DNA of 64,000 nt from Syngnathus acus (lineage: Eukaryota > Chordata > Actinopteri > Syngnathiformes > Syngnathidae). The position numbers were made by a program, and so were the translations under genes. Location: assembly GCF_901709675.1 (NCBI RefSeq), contig NC_051093.1:9930053-9994052 (forward strand). Reading direction: 5' to 3'. Shown here in pieces: positions 50,385 through 60,916 of this stretch. The notes beneath the pieces were generated by a model that saw nothing but the letters and a program-made list of their open reading frames with translations, made no database searches and was not told the DNA's origin. The stretch's first letter is position 1; each line of letters begins with the position of its first letter.

Positions 50385-51817
50385 GGTGGCAGGCGTTTCC
50401 TCCAGGAATCTGTGAGATTAAAAAATGGGGTTGTTTTTTGACAATCTTCTTCCCTCCTGACTTCAATTGGACCGTGTTAAGTTGCCAAGCGTATTCCAGT
50501 CCACTGCAAGCCTCTTGGGAGGGAGAGAGAAGAAAAGAAAGGAAAAGAAAAAGACAGACGGGAATGGACACAATCACACCTGCGCTCCTGCGTCATGACG
50601 CACGTACGCACGCACGCACGCCCATGCGGCATGTGCAGGAGTGGTTTGGCTCCCCAAACGCTCAGCTTTTCCATGTTTAGGAGCCTCACCTTTGGTAGTT
50701 CATCCGTCCATTCAACATGTCAATAAAAGACAAGATGTGATTAGCATGCAGATGTGTTGGAAGAAAAAGACACGTGTGTGTGTGTGTGTGCGTGCGTGCG
50801 TGTGTTGTGTCAACATTCACCTGTTTCCAGTCACACCTTCGGGGGCTTTACTTCCAATTCAAGGGCAAAACAAAAGAGTTTGGAGTTATTTCAAGGATTA
50901 AAGTCTAGCTCCACCACTGCAGGTACAGATCAAATGAATGGCGGGAAAGGTTTGTCACACCTCTGACCGTATCCAAGCTCAAAACAACTTGAAATTCCAA
51001 TCAAAGAAATGAGTTGAGTCACATCTTCATCTGGCTGCTGATTATCTCTTGCAAAAAGTATCTTGCCCTCAAATTGTCATTTGCCGTTTCCTGTTACAAG
51101 TTATGGCAGGCTGCAGCTAGCCTGTGCACAATGCGCGTTTGTGGTATTTATGTTTTTTGGCCCCTCGGCTGTGAAGAGCGAGCGGGGGTCTTGGTTTCCG
51201 TTTGCTCAACTCAAGACGTTGTTGTTATTGTAACACTTAACCCACCAGCTTCAACACTTAGCGACCCCGGCCCGGGCAGAAACTTCACAGCTTGTAGCCA
51301 CAAAAAGTGGTGCAAACGTGACGAGAGGTTGCTCTGGTGACATTTCAAAGTTGCCACCTGATTTTGTCCGCACGGTGCACAGATGACTGTCGTTTGCAGC
51401 CTTCACTCAACATTCAGCAGACATAACTGGGCTGATTTTGCACCCCGTACCGTAGCAGATGTCTGCAACATTTTGCGGGACTGACTCATCGCCTAATGCG
51501 TCCACACAAGCAAGCCTATATGTACTTTCAAGTCAAATGTGCACGTTCGAAAAATAATGCTCACTTTTGATTGGCAAGAAATCATTTCTTCAAAGAATGA
51601 TGTGAACACCCCAAATATTTTTTACATGAGGTGATACTTCACTTTTAATTGTCAATTGCCCTTGTGCAACAATAGTGTCTATTAAACGTTTACACACCCC
51701 TGCTAAATTGGATGAATGATGAGCGCATTTCAACTTTGAACCACTGCTCAAATGTCCCGTAAGCGTGCGTATAAATGAGCCTTTTGGCAGCCAATACAAG
51801 TACATACAGAATATTGT

Positions 51818-51823
51818 TTTATT
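51818..51823 (-). terminator. candidate polyadenylation signal of the CD7-like gene
   Basis: Minus-strand AATAAA about 340 bases past the stop codon at 52159. It is the first good match downstream of the gene. Confidence 0.45.
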
Positions 51824-52158
51824 TCAGAAAAAATTACAAATGTTTGTGATTGGAGTTAATCAATAGAGTAACCCTAACAAAAAAATTCAACATTTGATTT
51901 CCTTCTTTTTTTTTTTCTTTTCTTTTTTAAGGTTTGAATGCAGAAAGATGCCCACAAAGATTACAGGGTGATAAATCACAAGAGCGAGGGAGGCATCTGA
52001 CAGGTCTTGCATGAAGTTCACTGAGTCATTGTTCAACATTTGGAATGTTCCTGAGTGAGGTATAGTACAGTATCAGTCATAAATGGAGTCTTTTTTTTTT
52101 CCCCGTACCTAATGAAATGCACAAGCAAGTTTTGCCATTGACTTCTTTGTTTTGTTTT

Positions 52159-53108
52159 TTAAACAGGGCGTCTTTCAGCTCGCAGCGTTCCGCGCATGTC
52201 CTCGTAGACATCATTGGTGGTGTGCCGTGGCCTATATTTGGCGTGCCACTTTTTGATCTGAAATGGGAGCAATATGCGTCGTTTGCAACTAGGCTAAACT
52301 GAGCGACACAATTCATGAATGCATGAATCCTACATACACGCATTTTAATACAGTCTAGTGAGTTTGTGTCTTCTAAAACAACAAACATTTGTGTTGAAAC
52401 TACTAGTGGCAGCAAAATATTTGACAAACGCCGCACGCACGCACGCACGCACGCACGCACCTTGGGTATGCTCCATAGGAGGAAGGCGATGAAGACTCCA
52501 AATAGCACAGCAGCCGAAAGCACAACCAGCCCCACAAGTAGATTTTGGTTTCCATTGTCACACTGCTGCTCATCTATTATCCATAAACACATTGGAAATC
52601 AAATGTAGTTAGGCACCCGGCCGGATCGTCATGACGCTCACCTCTAATGACCAGCACGGCCGGGACGTGGTCAAAGACTTTCTTATGTTCCGACAATCCG
52701 TTATCAAACCACTCGTGGCCACACCAGTACAAGCCGGTGTCTTCCGAGGTCAGGTTCCAGATGAGCACGTCCACATTTAACAAGTCTCCCTCTGCCCGGA
52801 GCCTACCGCGGAAATTCTGAGCAATGGTGGTTCTTTGGGACGTCTTACTGACAACGGGAAAATTCTTCTCGAGGCCTTTAGACAAAGTCACGAGTGTTAT
52901 CGGGAGCGGTTCAGAAAGCTTGCATTGGATGGACGCAGATCCGCCAACGGGCCTCCATATCAAGCCGTTGCCCTCCACTGAGACACGCACAAAAGAAGGA
53001 GATTTGTAATCATGAGGTTCCATTCTCATCTCAGGTATGAGTCTTACCGGTTTGAGTTGTGCAGAACAAGCACAGGGCGGAGAGGAGAGCCAAGCACGCG
53101 GCAGACAT
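52159..53108 (-). CDS. cd7al: CD7-like single-Ig-domain membrane receptor
   Basis: Four exons (53048-53108, 52642-52977, 52461-52573 and 52159-52257) give 202 residues. Exon 1 is a signal peptide (MSAACLALLSALCLFCTTQT). Exon 2 is one V-type Ig domain with the first cysteine in SASIQCKL and the second in the typical SEDTGLYWC. Exon 3 carries a short stalk and a membrane helix (LLVGLVVLSAAVLFGVF...). Exon 4 is a short basic tail containing VYEDM. In human CD7 the tail also has VVYEDM, a tyrosine site used for PI3-kinase signalling, so the tail is the best evidence for CD7 rather than another small Ig receptor. The position beside septin9 agrees with human CD7 on 17q25. A T/NK-cell surface role is inferred from the family only. 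The exon 3 donor lies inside a GTGC repeat. Confidence 0.8.
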
Positions 53109-53391
53109 GTTTAGCGGAGGGAGCTCGCAAGCTGCACTAACAAGTGCGTCCACCCACATCACAGCAACAACATCCTGTCACCTTTTTGCTAGCTGGGGTG
53201 AACTCAAACACGTCAGCCAAAAAACGGGATCTCCCCTATCGGTGCTTGCAAAATCGTCTTACAAATACAATACAATAATCGAGACAAAATATAGATCGAT
53301 GTCCAGCATCGACGTCGGAACCTTTCGGACATTAAGGGAAATTGGCCATGCAGGCAGACAAATATTTCTGTGATGGCAAATAAAACGTTTG

Positions 53392-54758
53392 TCACAAATT
53401 GCCAGAATGCAACATTTGGGCGACACCATCCCGCAGGCGTACACCCGCCTCATCCTCCTCGCCTTCTCCATCTTGACTCAAGTCTCCCACCTCTTGGAGT
53501 TCTCCTTGCGGCACGTGACCGACGTCCATCAGCACGTTGTGGAGGACGCAGGCGCTCAACGCCACCGCTCTGGCTCGCTTGTAATTTCCCACGTCCAGCC
53601 GCCGGAGTCTTCGGAATCGTCCCGTCAGGCCCGCCACGGCCCTGTCCAGAATATGAAAGTGTGGCTCCAGCGCGGCGTTGAAGCGCCGCTGCCTCATCCC
53701 GCCTCGTCCCGGGTAGGGCGTCAAAACGCGAGCCGAGAGTGGATATCCGGCGCGGGCCACCAGCACCGAATCCGGAGGCATCGGGTGAGATTCCCGCTCG
53801 AGTCGAGAGGCGAGCGCGCCGCCTCCGTCCGAGTCCCGGCTGTTCCCGATGCGGCAGTGGATGAAGCGTCCTGTGCGGTCGCACACCAATTCAAGATGGA
53901 GCCAAGAGGAGGGCCGCTCTTCCGTCTTCTTGGGCCTCTCGGCTTCCGGCTCACCGCTGTCTTTTGGCCACGGCATCCGGATGGGAATACGAGCGTGCCC
54001 CAACACTCCCAGCACCCGAGGGAGGCGCCGGCCTTCTGCTGCCCGCTCTTCGGAGAAAGGGAAGAGAACAGCCTCGACCTCGTCACCTGTGGCGGAAAAC
54101 ATCCAAATCACCGTGCATGGGCTGGATTTGGATTTGACACAGCAAGGTTGCTTTCCACTCACGATCTTACCTAGGGGCCAACGAATATGGTCATGCTGCA
54201 GCGTGTTGATACAATGGCAGAAGAAGAAAAAGATGCGGTGGATGTTGCCTTTCTCCAAACGGTACAGGCTGGACAAAGTGCGGTAGCTGACATGGCTGGA
54301 CAGCAGGCTGAGACACAGCGGGACGGTCTGGGACAGCGACAGTCGGGCACGGCCCGCTACACGGCTTCGGGATTGGGCGTTCCGCAGGAGGGCTGTCACA
54401 GTCTGAGTGAGGACGGATCATGGAAGAACACAAGATCGCATGGCACTTTGCTCGGATATGCTGCTGCGATAAGGCGCTCGCTCGCCCGCTCGCTCGCCCG
54501 CTCGCTCACCTCGACTGCCTCGTCGTCCCCCCGCCCCTCCTCTTCCTCCCCGGTACTGGAGGATGCGGTGGCGGAGTCATTCCTTGGCGGAGGTTCACTT
54601 GTTTGCTTGACTTTGTGGATCAGGTCCGCCTCCAGCATGTCCTCCACGGCCTGGTCCAGCCGCTGGTCGAGCTCGGCGGTGGATAGAGGCTGCCAGTCCC
54701 GCTCCAGCAGGTCTAGGACAGCGCGGCATGCGCCTAGGACACAGCCGTCGGTGTCCAT
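53392..54758 (-). CDS. HARBI1/ALP1-like domesticated Harbinger transposase
   Basis: Three exons (54510-54758, 54171-54402 and 53392-54086) encode 391 residues if translation starts at the ATG at 54756-54758; an in-frame ATG at 54801-54803 would add 15. The first part is acidic (SSSTGEEEEGRGDDEAVE). The second has the helix-rich YRTLSSLYRLEKGNIHRIFF region that precedes the nuclease in this family. The third shows the DDE_Tnp_4-type fold order: LELVCDRTGRFIHCRIGNSRDSDGGG, ARAGYPLSARVLTPYPG, RFNAALEPHFHILDRAVAGL, and a closing NYKRARAVALSACVLHNVL. Active members usually have GDSGYPL and a Glu in the third block; here those read ARAGYPL and ILDRAV, so nuclease activity is doubtful. Introns and an intact frame point to a host gene, not a live transposon. 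The exon 1 donor lies in a GAGC-type repeat. Confidence 0.82.
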
Positions 54759-55058
54759 TTGTTCGGAAAATGTTGGACTGGAAAGCTGTCTTTGCTCGAG
54801 CATACACTGAGATTGCTTTCAAAAGACTCACTCACTCACTCACTCACTCCTGCGCCGTTGCGTTAGCCACGTGGCTAAATGCTAACCGATGCGGCGTTCG
54901 GGGACAGCACAAAGTGGGGGAATTGCGAGTATTATTGCAGTAAACAGTGGGCTGTGGTGTATTCAGGGACATTTCAAGTTTAACTTTAGACAGTGGCCCA
55001 AAGTTGATCAAATTCCAACATTCATCCACCATATAGTTTCACATTTACTTTTCAAGTG

Positions 55059-55064
55059 TTTATT
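55059..55064 (-). terminator. elob: elob polyadenylation signal
   Basis: Minus-strand AATAAA about 615 bases past the elob stop codon and about 300 bases before the HARBI1-like gene starts. Confidence 0.5.
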
Positions 55065-55679
55065 TCTTTGTTTTAACACGAGGAAAAAAATCTGCATGAA
55101 TGTATAAATAGTATACAAGCAAAAAAAAAACAACAAAAACAAAATTTGATCTGTTAAGATTGTGGGGTCAACAATGGGGCTCAAACGGGGGGGGGGGGGC
55201 AACAAGTGTACATTTCTTTCGTCTAAATATCTCCAGCCTGCTGATTAAATGGGATAAAAATTTGTGCCAAAGAAAGGGGTGAATCCCTAATAGTTGAATC
55301 AATACAAACATAAAAGCGTAAAAAGGTCTCTCCTGCTCGACGCTGTCATTGAAGCCACTAAAGTAACCCAAAAAATAAACAAAGCACACGCTCACAGTGA
55401 AGTAAGGCAGCTTAACGACAGCTCCAACAGAAAGAATCATTAAATAGGAGGTACAATGCTTGCTTGGTGTTGAGCAGTGTTGCGACCAGTCGGGGCTGTG
55501 ACAACGTTTTCTAGCATGCACACAAACGCACCGCTCGCTCGCTCGCTCATACAACAAAAACAACAAGCCGATCTTTTTGCTTCTGTCCAGTTGAAGATCT
55601 CGTCGTCCGTCCACTTCCTCAAATTCCCCCCCCCCCCCCCCTCACCCCCGCCTGTGGATTTCCTGCGTGCCCCCCTCCC

Positions 55680-57480
55680 TCACTGAACGGTTTGCTCATT
55701 GGCTGTGCTGCCCGAGTCCTGCGGCTTCATGACGTCCGGGAGCTCAGGGGGGGTGGAGAAGGGCTCCATCCTCAGCTGCTCAAATGAATCATCTGTAGGG
55801 AAGACAAGTGTGTGGGCGGGGGGACTTAAGACCACCAAGCACGCACGCACACAAATATTGACGACAACGTTTTTACCGCTGAGCCGGAAAGCTAAGCCCA
55901 CGGTGCCGGGGGACTGAGGCCGCGCCGTCTGGTTGGTGAAGCCACAGTTTCCGAGCGTCTGAGTGTCGTCCAGCTCCGTGTCGTCCTGGACAAAGTAGAA
56001 TTAAGTGTCACCTAGTCATGCACAGTTTGTGTTTCTCCACCAAATATCCTCGAAATGAAAGTCTGCTTTCTATCTTGGTCAGTTTACCTTGTAGAGCCTT
56101 TGGTCCTCTGGTGGCCGCTTGAGGATGCCTTCCACAATACGCTTCAGCTCGTATACCGAGGTGGACTCTTTGGCGTCGGTGAAGATGGTCGTCTTGTGAC
56201 GCCGGATCATTAGGAACACATCCTGGCGGACACGAGACAAGATATCGAAGCTCATTCGTGATGCGTTTTCTTTGGCTTTCTTGGATATCCATCGCAATAT
56301 GGACAACATGAAATGGAGCTTCCAATCGAAAAACAAGATCCCACACAAATAAATGCGGACTTGCAAAAGCTATACGAAGCCAGCAGGTAGCAGTATTTCA
56401 CGGCAAACCTTACCGCTCCAGTAATAGTTTTCATGTGGTAAATGGATATCCTTTAATTATTTACAGCGATTTTAATATGAAATACTATCAAAAAGTAAGA
56501 AATGTATAAAACATTGATTTTCAATCTAAAACCATTTCTTTTAAAACATTTAAAGTACAAGCAATACATTATTCTGCGTTACAATAAACAGTGTCGGATT
56601 TCGTATAAATGTTTGCTCTCATAGGTGACACACAATATACAAATACTTCTTACATATCTTAATGGAAATAAAATGCGAATAAGAACTTTAGATAGTAAAA
56701 TCAAGCCATTACAGTTAGACGATATCAAAGTTAACGCTAATTAGCTTAGCACGAAGCTAACGCCGTGTACTCGGCAACTCGATCGGGACAACTTCACCAG
56801 CGGCAGCTATACGATCATACAGCATTGTGGAGCGTGATTATATCAACAATAAAAAGCGCTTGGATAAAAAAAAAAACAAAAAAAAAAACGAAATATATGT
56901 CGTTTGATGGACTCCAGGCGTTAGTAGGTGGATCGTGACGAGCTCAAATGCTATTATAGCTTAGCCACTTGAACCCACACACCAAGCTAAATTTAAAGCA
57001 GCTGTTAATCTCAAGATCCTTTTTCAAACATCTCGACTCTGCGTTATGTGGCTTTTAATGCCTCGCTGGTCAAATCGTGTTATCAACAAAACAATGTTTA
57101 TTTAAAAGAAAGCGGTAACTAAGCTGACAACTTGAGCTAGCTAGTTTGTTGTGTTAGGCAATGATTACATTTGGACACTTGTGCAGAATCGGCTCTGTAC
57201 GCCAAGACGCTTTTACGAAGCATTATCACTAAGGAGTGATTTATCAATAAAGCCATGTTGAATCTTATTAATAAGTGTCCAACAATGAGAGGCTACCAGT
57301 CCGTTAGCCAAACAAAGCAAGGCTTCTTGTGGAAGTCGGAAGGCTTGATGGTGGGTGACACACACTCGCATCTTTGACGTGATTTTCAAAACACATCAGA
57401 AACATTCACCGCCTGACCAAGAGTTGTTTTGCCATCGAAGCTATTATCGGGATCAGCAAGTGTTTCAATTCACTCACCAT
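55680..57480 (-). CDS. elob: Elongin B
   Basis: Exons 57478-57480, 56088-56222, 55877-55985 and 55680-55792 encode 119 residues. Exon 1 contributes only the ATG, which is followed at once by the donor GTGAGT; exon 2 starts with GATGTG, giving [18 protein letters not shown]. The ubiquitin-like fold continues through [14 protein letters not shown] and [20 protein letters not shown], and the acidic tail ends [20 protein letters not shown], as in mammals. Elongin B pairs with Elongin C as the adaptor of cullin-2 and cullin-5 E3 ligases (VHL box and SOCS box proteins) and as part of the Elongin elongation complex in the nucleus. The first intron (56223-57477) is AT-rich with no other gene. Near-identity to the family leaves little doubt. 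Confidence 0.97.
56223..57477 (-). other. elob intron 1
   Basis: An AT-rich interval of about 1.25 kb with poly-A runs near 56868-56890. I see no exon, repeat family or RNA gene in it. Confidence 0.7.
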
Positions 57481-58085
57481 GTCTAGCGGTCGATTGCACA
57501 GTGAGGGGAAGAAAAGGGAGAAAAAAAACGCCTCAACTGCACAGCGACAGCTGATGCGGCGTTCAAACTCGCAGCTCGCCCGTCGGAATTTCCAAGTTGC
57601 CTCCTCCCCACCACGGGGCGTCTTTGTCAACGCCTCCCGGAGGAATCCCGGCGCCCTTTAAGGATGTCAATCGGTACTCAAAACTACTACCCGTTGATGT
57701 CAAAGCATCAATATGAACTCAGTGTTACATGTAGAAAAGCGATCTCGTACATAATCCGTTACGTCATGAATGTAACCCGCGCATTAAGGACAAACTATGC
57801 GGCTTCATTTCTGTGACGTCAGACGTGCACATTTTCTTTCCATGATGAAACGTTTGTCACGCGTCCCAACGTAGAAACCCTGTTAGCTCACTGCTTTTTG
57901 TAAACATCATTTTAGCGCATATTCACTGAGGCTTTGTTTCATAATGCGTTTGGCGAACGTGCAGTTTTAACTACAGCCAATAGGTGGCAGCGGTTTGCCA
58001 GTTTACAATCCATAATCAAGATGGGCCATTCTCAATTTGACCTCAAATAAAAATGAATAACTCGACTTGTTTCGAAATTCAGTTT

Positions 58086-58091
58086 TTTATT
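58086..58091 (-). terminator. polyadenylation signal of the THAP-integrase gene
   Basis: Minus-strand AATAAA about 50 bases past the stop codon at 58142-58144, in a T-rich run on the plus strand. The 3' UTR would be very short. Confidence 0.5.
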
Positions 58092-58141
58092 TTTTAACAA
58101 CGTCGTGCAACAGTAACTTCATTAACTAATTAAAAATGAAG

Positions 58142-60425
58142 TCAAACGTGTGCAATGTTTGATGCTCCATTTTGCACCACGAAAGCGCTTTCTTGGATTT
58201 CTGCATCTGTGTACTGGGAGACAAGACGTTTTAAGAGCATTTCAAAACAAATCTTAGATATTAAAACTCACAGGAAGTTCTAGTGGGGAGTGGACGAGTT
58301 GTGAATCACAGCAGCAGAGCACGGCAAAGGGCCTCTCTTTGGTGTGAGAATGTTCTTGGAAGCATAGAGCAAACACTTTTGCCGGAAGGAAGACGTCCCA
58401 GTCGGCTGCATGCTCATCCACCAGGTCGCTCACCATGCTGGGAGCCGACACAATACAAATAAACATGGCTTACGCCCAATCTGTAAAAGTGTTTCGCTTC
58501 AAATAAACGTCCTTAGTTAGTAAGAAAAAAAATGCCTCAAACACTTTCCCTTCAGAAACGACCACTTGATACTGGCACGATATCACAATCTCTCAAACTC
58601 ATGTACCTAATGTTGTGTTCACTGATACAAACCTGTCAATCGTATGCTGCGTGTCGAGATCAACAGCACCGGTTTGCGGATGCTGTACCACGAACGCCAC
58701 GTCATTTTTCATCTGGCTGGTGAGTTCTTGATTGATCTGACGTCACGCAGTCACGTCACTACTCCGCTTCACTGTCAAGATGTCACACCTTTACGTCACT
58801 CACCTGGCCAATGACTTCGCAGGGGAGCCTGGAGAGGATCCGCACGGGGAAGCCAAAGTGGCCAAGGGCGTCTGCGACGTGCTTGGCGACGTGCGTGGGC
58901 AGATAGGACGGCACGGCCGCAGCCTCCACCCACTTGGAGTAGTAGTCGCTCAGCGTCACCAAGTACTTGTTGCCGTTGAGCGTCGTAGGGAGAGGACCTC
59001 GTACGTCCAAGCCCAGCCACTGCCACGCCGCAGTCACCTGACACCACCCAATCACAGTCAATTTAAAGATGATATGATATAATAATCGATTAAAAAGACT
59101 CACCTCGATCATCTTTTGAGGATTTAGACCATCTGTCTATTGCAGAGACATCAATGCATTAGTTTGAATGGAATGCAGGTCATTGCGTAGTCAGGGCATT
59201 CAAACACTTAACTCTCACCTAATCGATTACTTCACTTGATTACTAATCGAGATTAAATGCCCTGGGAAAAGTGACAATGTATAAGGTGAAAAACATCTGC
59301 CAAGGCTTTTTGTCAACTGAAGAAACGTAAACAAACCTTGGTGGAGGTCCTCATTACATTTGTGTCAGGTGCCCACTGAACGTCCTGTTGAGAACAAAAT
59401 AAAAATGGATAAAACTTAAGTAATAGAAGTGGGAGTAGTCACATTGGATCTAGAACTCATCACTGTCCAAAAAGCGTTTGGGCGTGGTGATGATATCATC
59501 ATCATCATCATCATGTGTGGGTGACCTGCTTGGCGCAGTAATCTCCATGAAAGAAATGCGGCAAGGACGTGATCTTGGTGAGCTTCGGGTCCATGATGAT
59601 CCTCCACCTGACCGCCGTTTCTTCCTGCACCTCCTCCACATCCATGTCGGCATCCACCGACTCTTCTTCGTCCGGCACGTCACGGCTCGTGGTCGTCGAG
59701 GCTGCGGCACAACTCGTCCGCCAGGCTCTGGTGCTCACGTGCTGCCACAGTGGAGACAAGGAACAATGTTGAATCCAAGCCTGATTGACGCCACATTTGC
59801 TTCGGTAACAGTCAAGTTTACCTTTTTTCTTCTTCCTCTTGGGATACTGCCGTTCTACGAGATGAGTCACAATATTGATTTTAAAAGCATGGCTTTAGTC
59901 AACCATTAAAGACAATCCGACCAGTTTTAGCAGACATACTTGTCAACAAATACAATCTGCTATTGTAGTATTTCATGGAGCTTCATGACCTAGAAGATGC
60001 ATGATACAGTGGAGGGAGGCATAGTTGTGGAAATTCTCATCTAATTGATGCCTGTTGTAAATGCAATCTTTACTCAACAAACCTTGGTTTTGCTTGCTTC
60101 ATCTTGAGGCAGGAATATGGTGGGCGCGGCATCTTCCCGAAGCTGGACACATTTGCCACTTCGGTCCAGGTGTTGCTCCTCAAAGTGTTTGCTACATAGC
60201 ACAGAAAAGCGAGAAGGTGTCCAGTCCTTCCACTTCATATTGGCCAGCCATTTCTTCAGCCGTCGCTCATTGCACAGTGGGAACCTACAAAACACAGTTG
60301 TCACAGCTAACTACAAGTGGATTGGAGGCGAAACCAGAAACGATCAGATAACGAACTCACTTGAAATACTTCTCGTCGGTGTCCTCGGAGCTTTCACACC
60401 CGTACGCACACTTATAACGGCCCAT
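58142..60425 (-). CDS. THAP-domain plus GIN-type integrase fusion, domesticated transposon gene
   Basis: Ten exons in phase: 60361-60425, 60083-60284, 59822-59854, 59526-59741, 59337-59384, 59104-59136, 58804-59037, 58633-58736, 58272-58437 and 58142-58213, for 390 residues. Residues 1-88 form a THAP zinc finger: MGRYKCAYGC supplies the first cysteine pair, then FPLCNERRLKKWLANM, and the second pair in VLCSKHFEEQ. An acidic linker (DEEESVDADMDVEEVQEE) follows. The last part resembles Ty3/gypsy and GIN transposon integrases: WLGLDVRGPLPTTLNGNKYL, SDYYSKWVEAAAVPS, and an HPQTGAVDLDT block where integrases have HPQTNGxxE. In the usual ILSD motif the Asp is Arg (RILSRLPCEV), so strand transfer is unlikely. 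A DNA-binding role is inferred. GIN1 and GIN2 are known vertebrate genes of this origin; which one this matches needs a tree. The linker exon is the least certain. Confidence 0.8.
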
Positions 60426-60839
60426 TTGGAACAAAACTTTCCGACACGAATGTTGAAATTGTTTTGATCCTTTTGCTAGCACAACGCAGCAAGCTAGCTG
60501 TCAACTCTATCCGCTTTTCAAATTAAGGCCAACACAGGCTTTCAGTCCGACGTGATGATTCTATTTATATTTTGAGACATGAATCCATCTATATCATAAA
60601 ACCGATCGAAAGGAGATAACGTTAGTCATTAAATCCAAAAGTATTTTTCGATATAGATTTTGTTTTGGAGGGGTGGGCAGAAATCGTATCCTGGTGGATG
60701 TTGTCGTTTTCTTCTTCGTTCTTTTATGTAGGAGTATTTCACGAATGACACCCACTAGGGGTCAAAAGTAGAACATGGCCACCCTGTTCACCGTTGGAGT
60801 CAATGAATTTTGTGAAAAATATGAAGAAAAAAAAAATGT

Positions 60840-60845
60840 TTTATT
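60840..60845 (-). terminator. rusf1: rusf1 polyadenylation signal
   Basis: Minus-strand AATAAA 72 bases past the rusf1 stop codon, at the edge of an A/T-rich tract. The next gene's start codon follows about 415 bases later. Confidence 0.55.
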
Positions 60846-60916
60846 AAAAACTGACGTCACTGTCAATCATATGAGATTGATTTCATTTGTCTGACACACT
60901 GAGATATTTGCGGGTG

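Noticed and set aside
53389-54174. 261-residue plus-strand frame
   Set aside because: It is the antisense shadow of the GC-rich HARBI1-like exon 53392-54086; the minus-strand frame has the domain and splice sites.
59450-59520. Aspartate-rich end DDDDDDIITTPKRFLDSDEF as a last exon of the THAP gene
   Set aside because: It is in a frame that does not follow from the upstream exon, and the conserved integrase exons continue downstream in phase.
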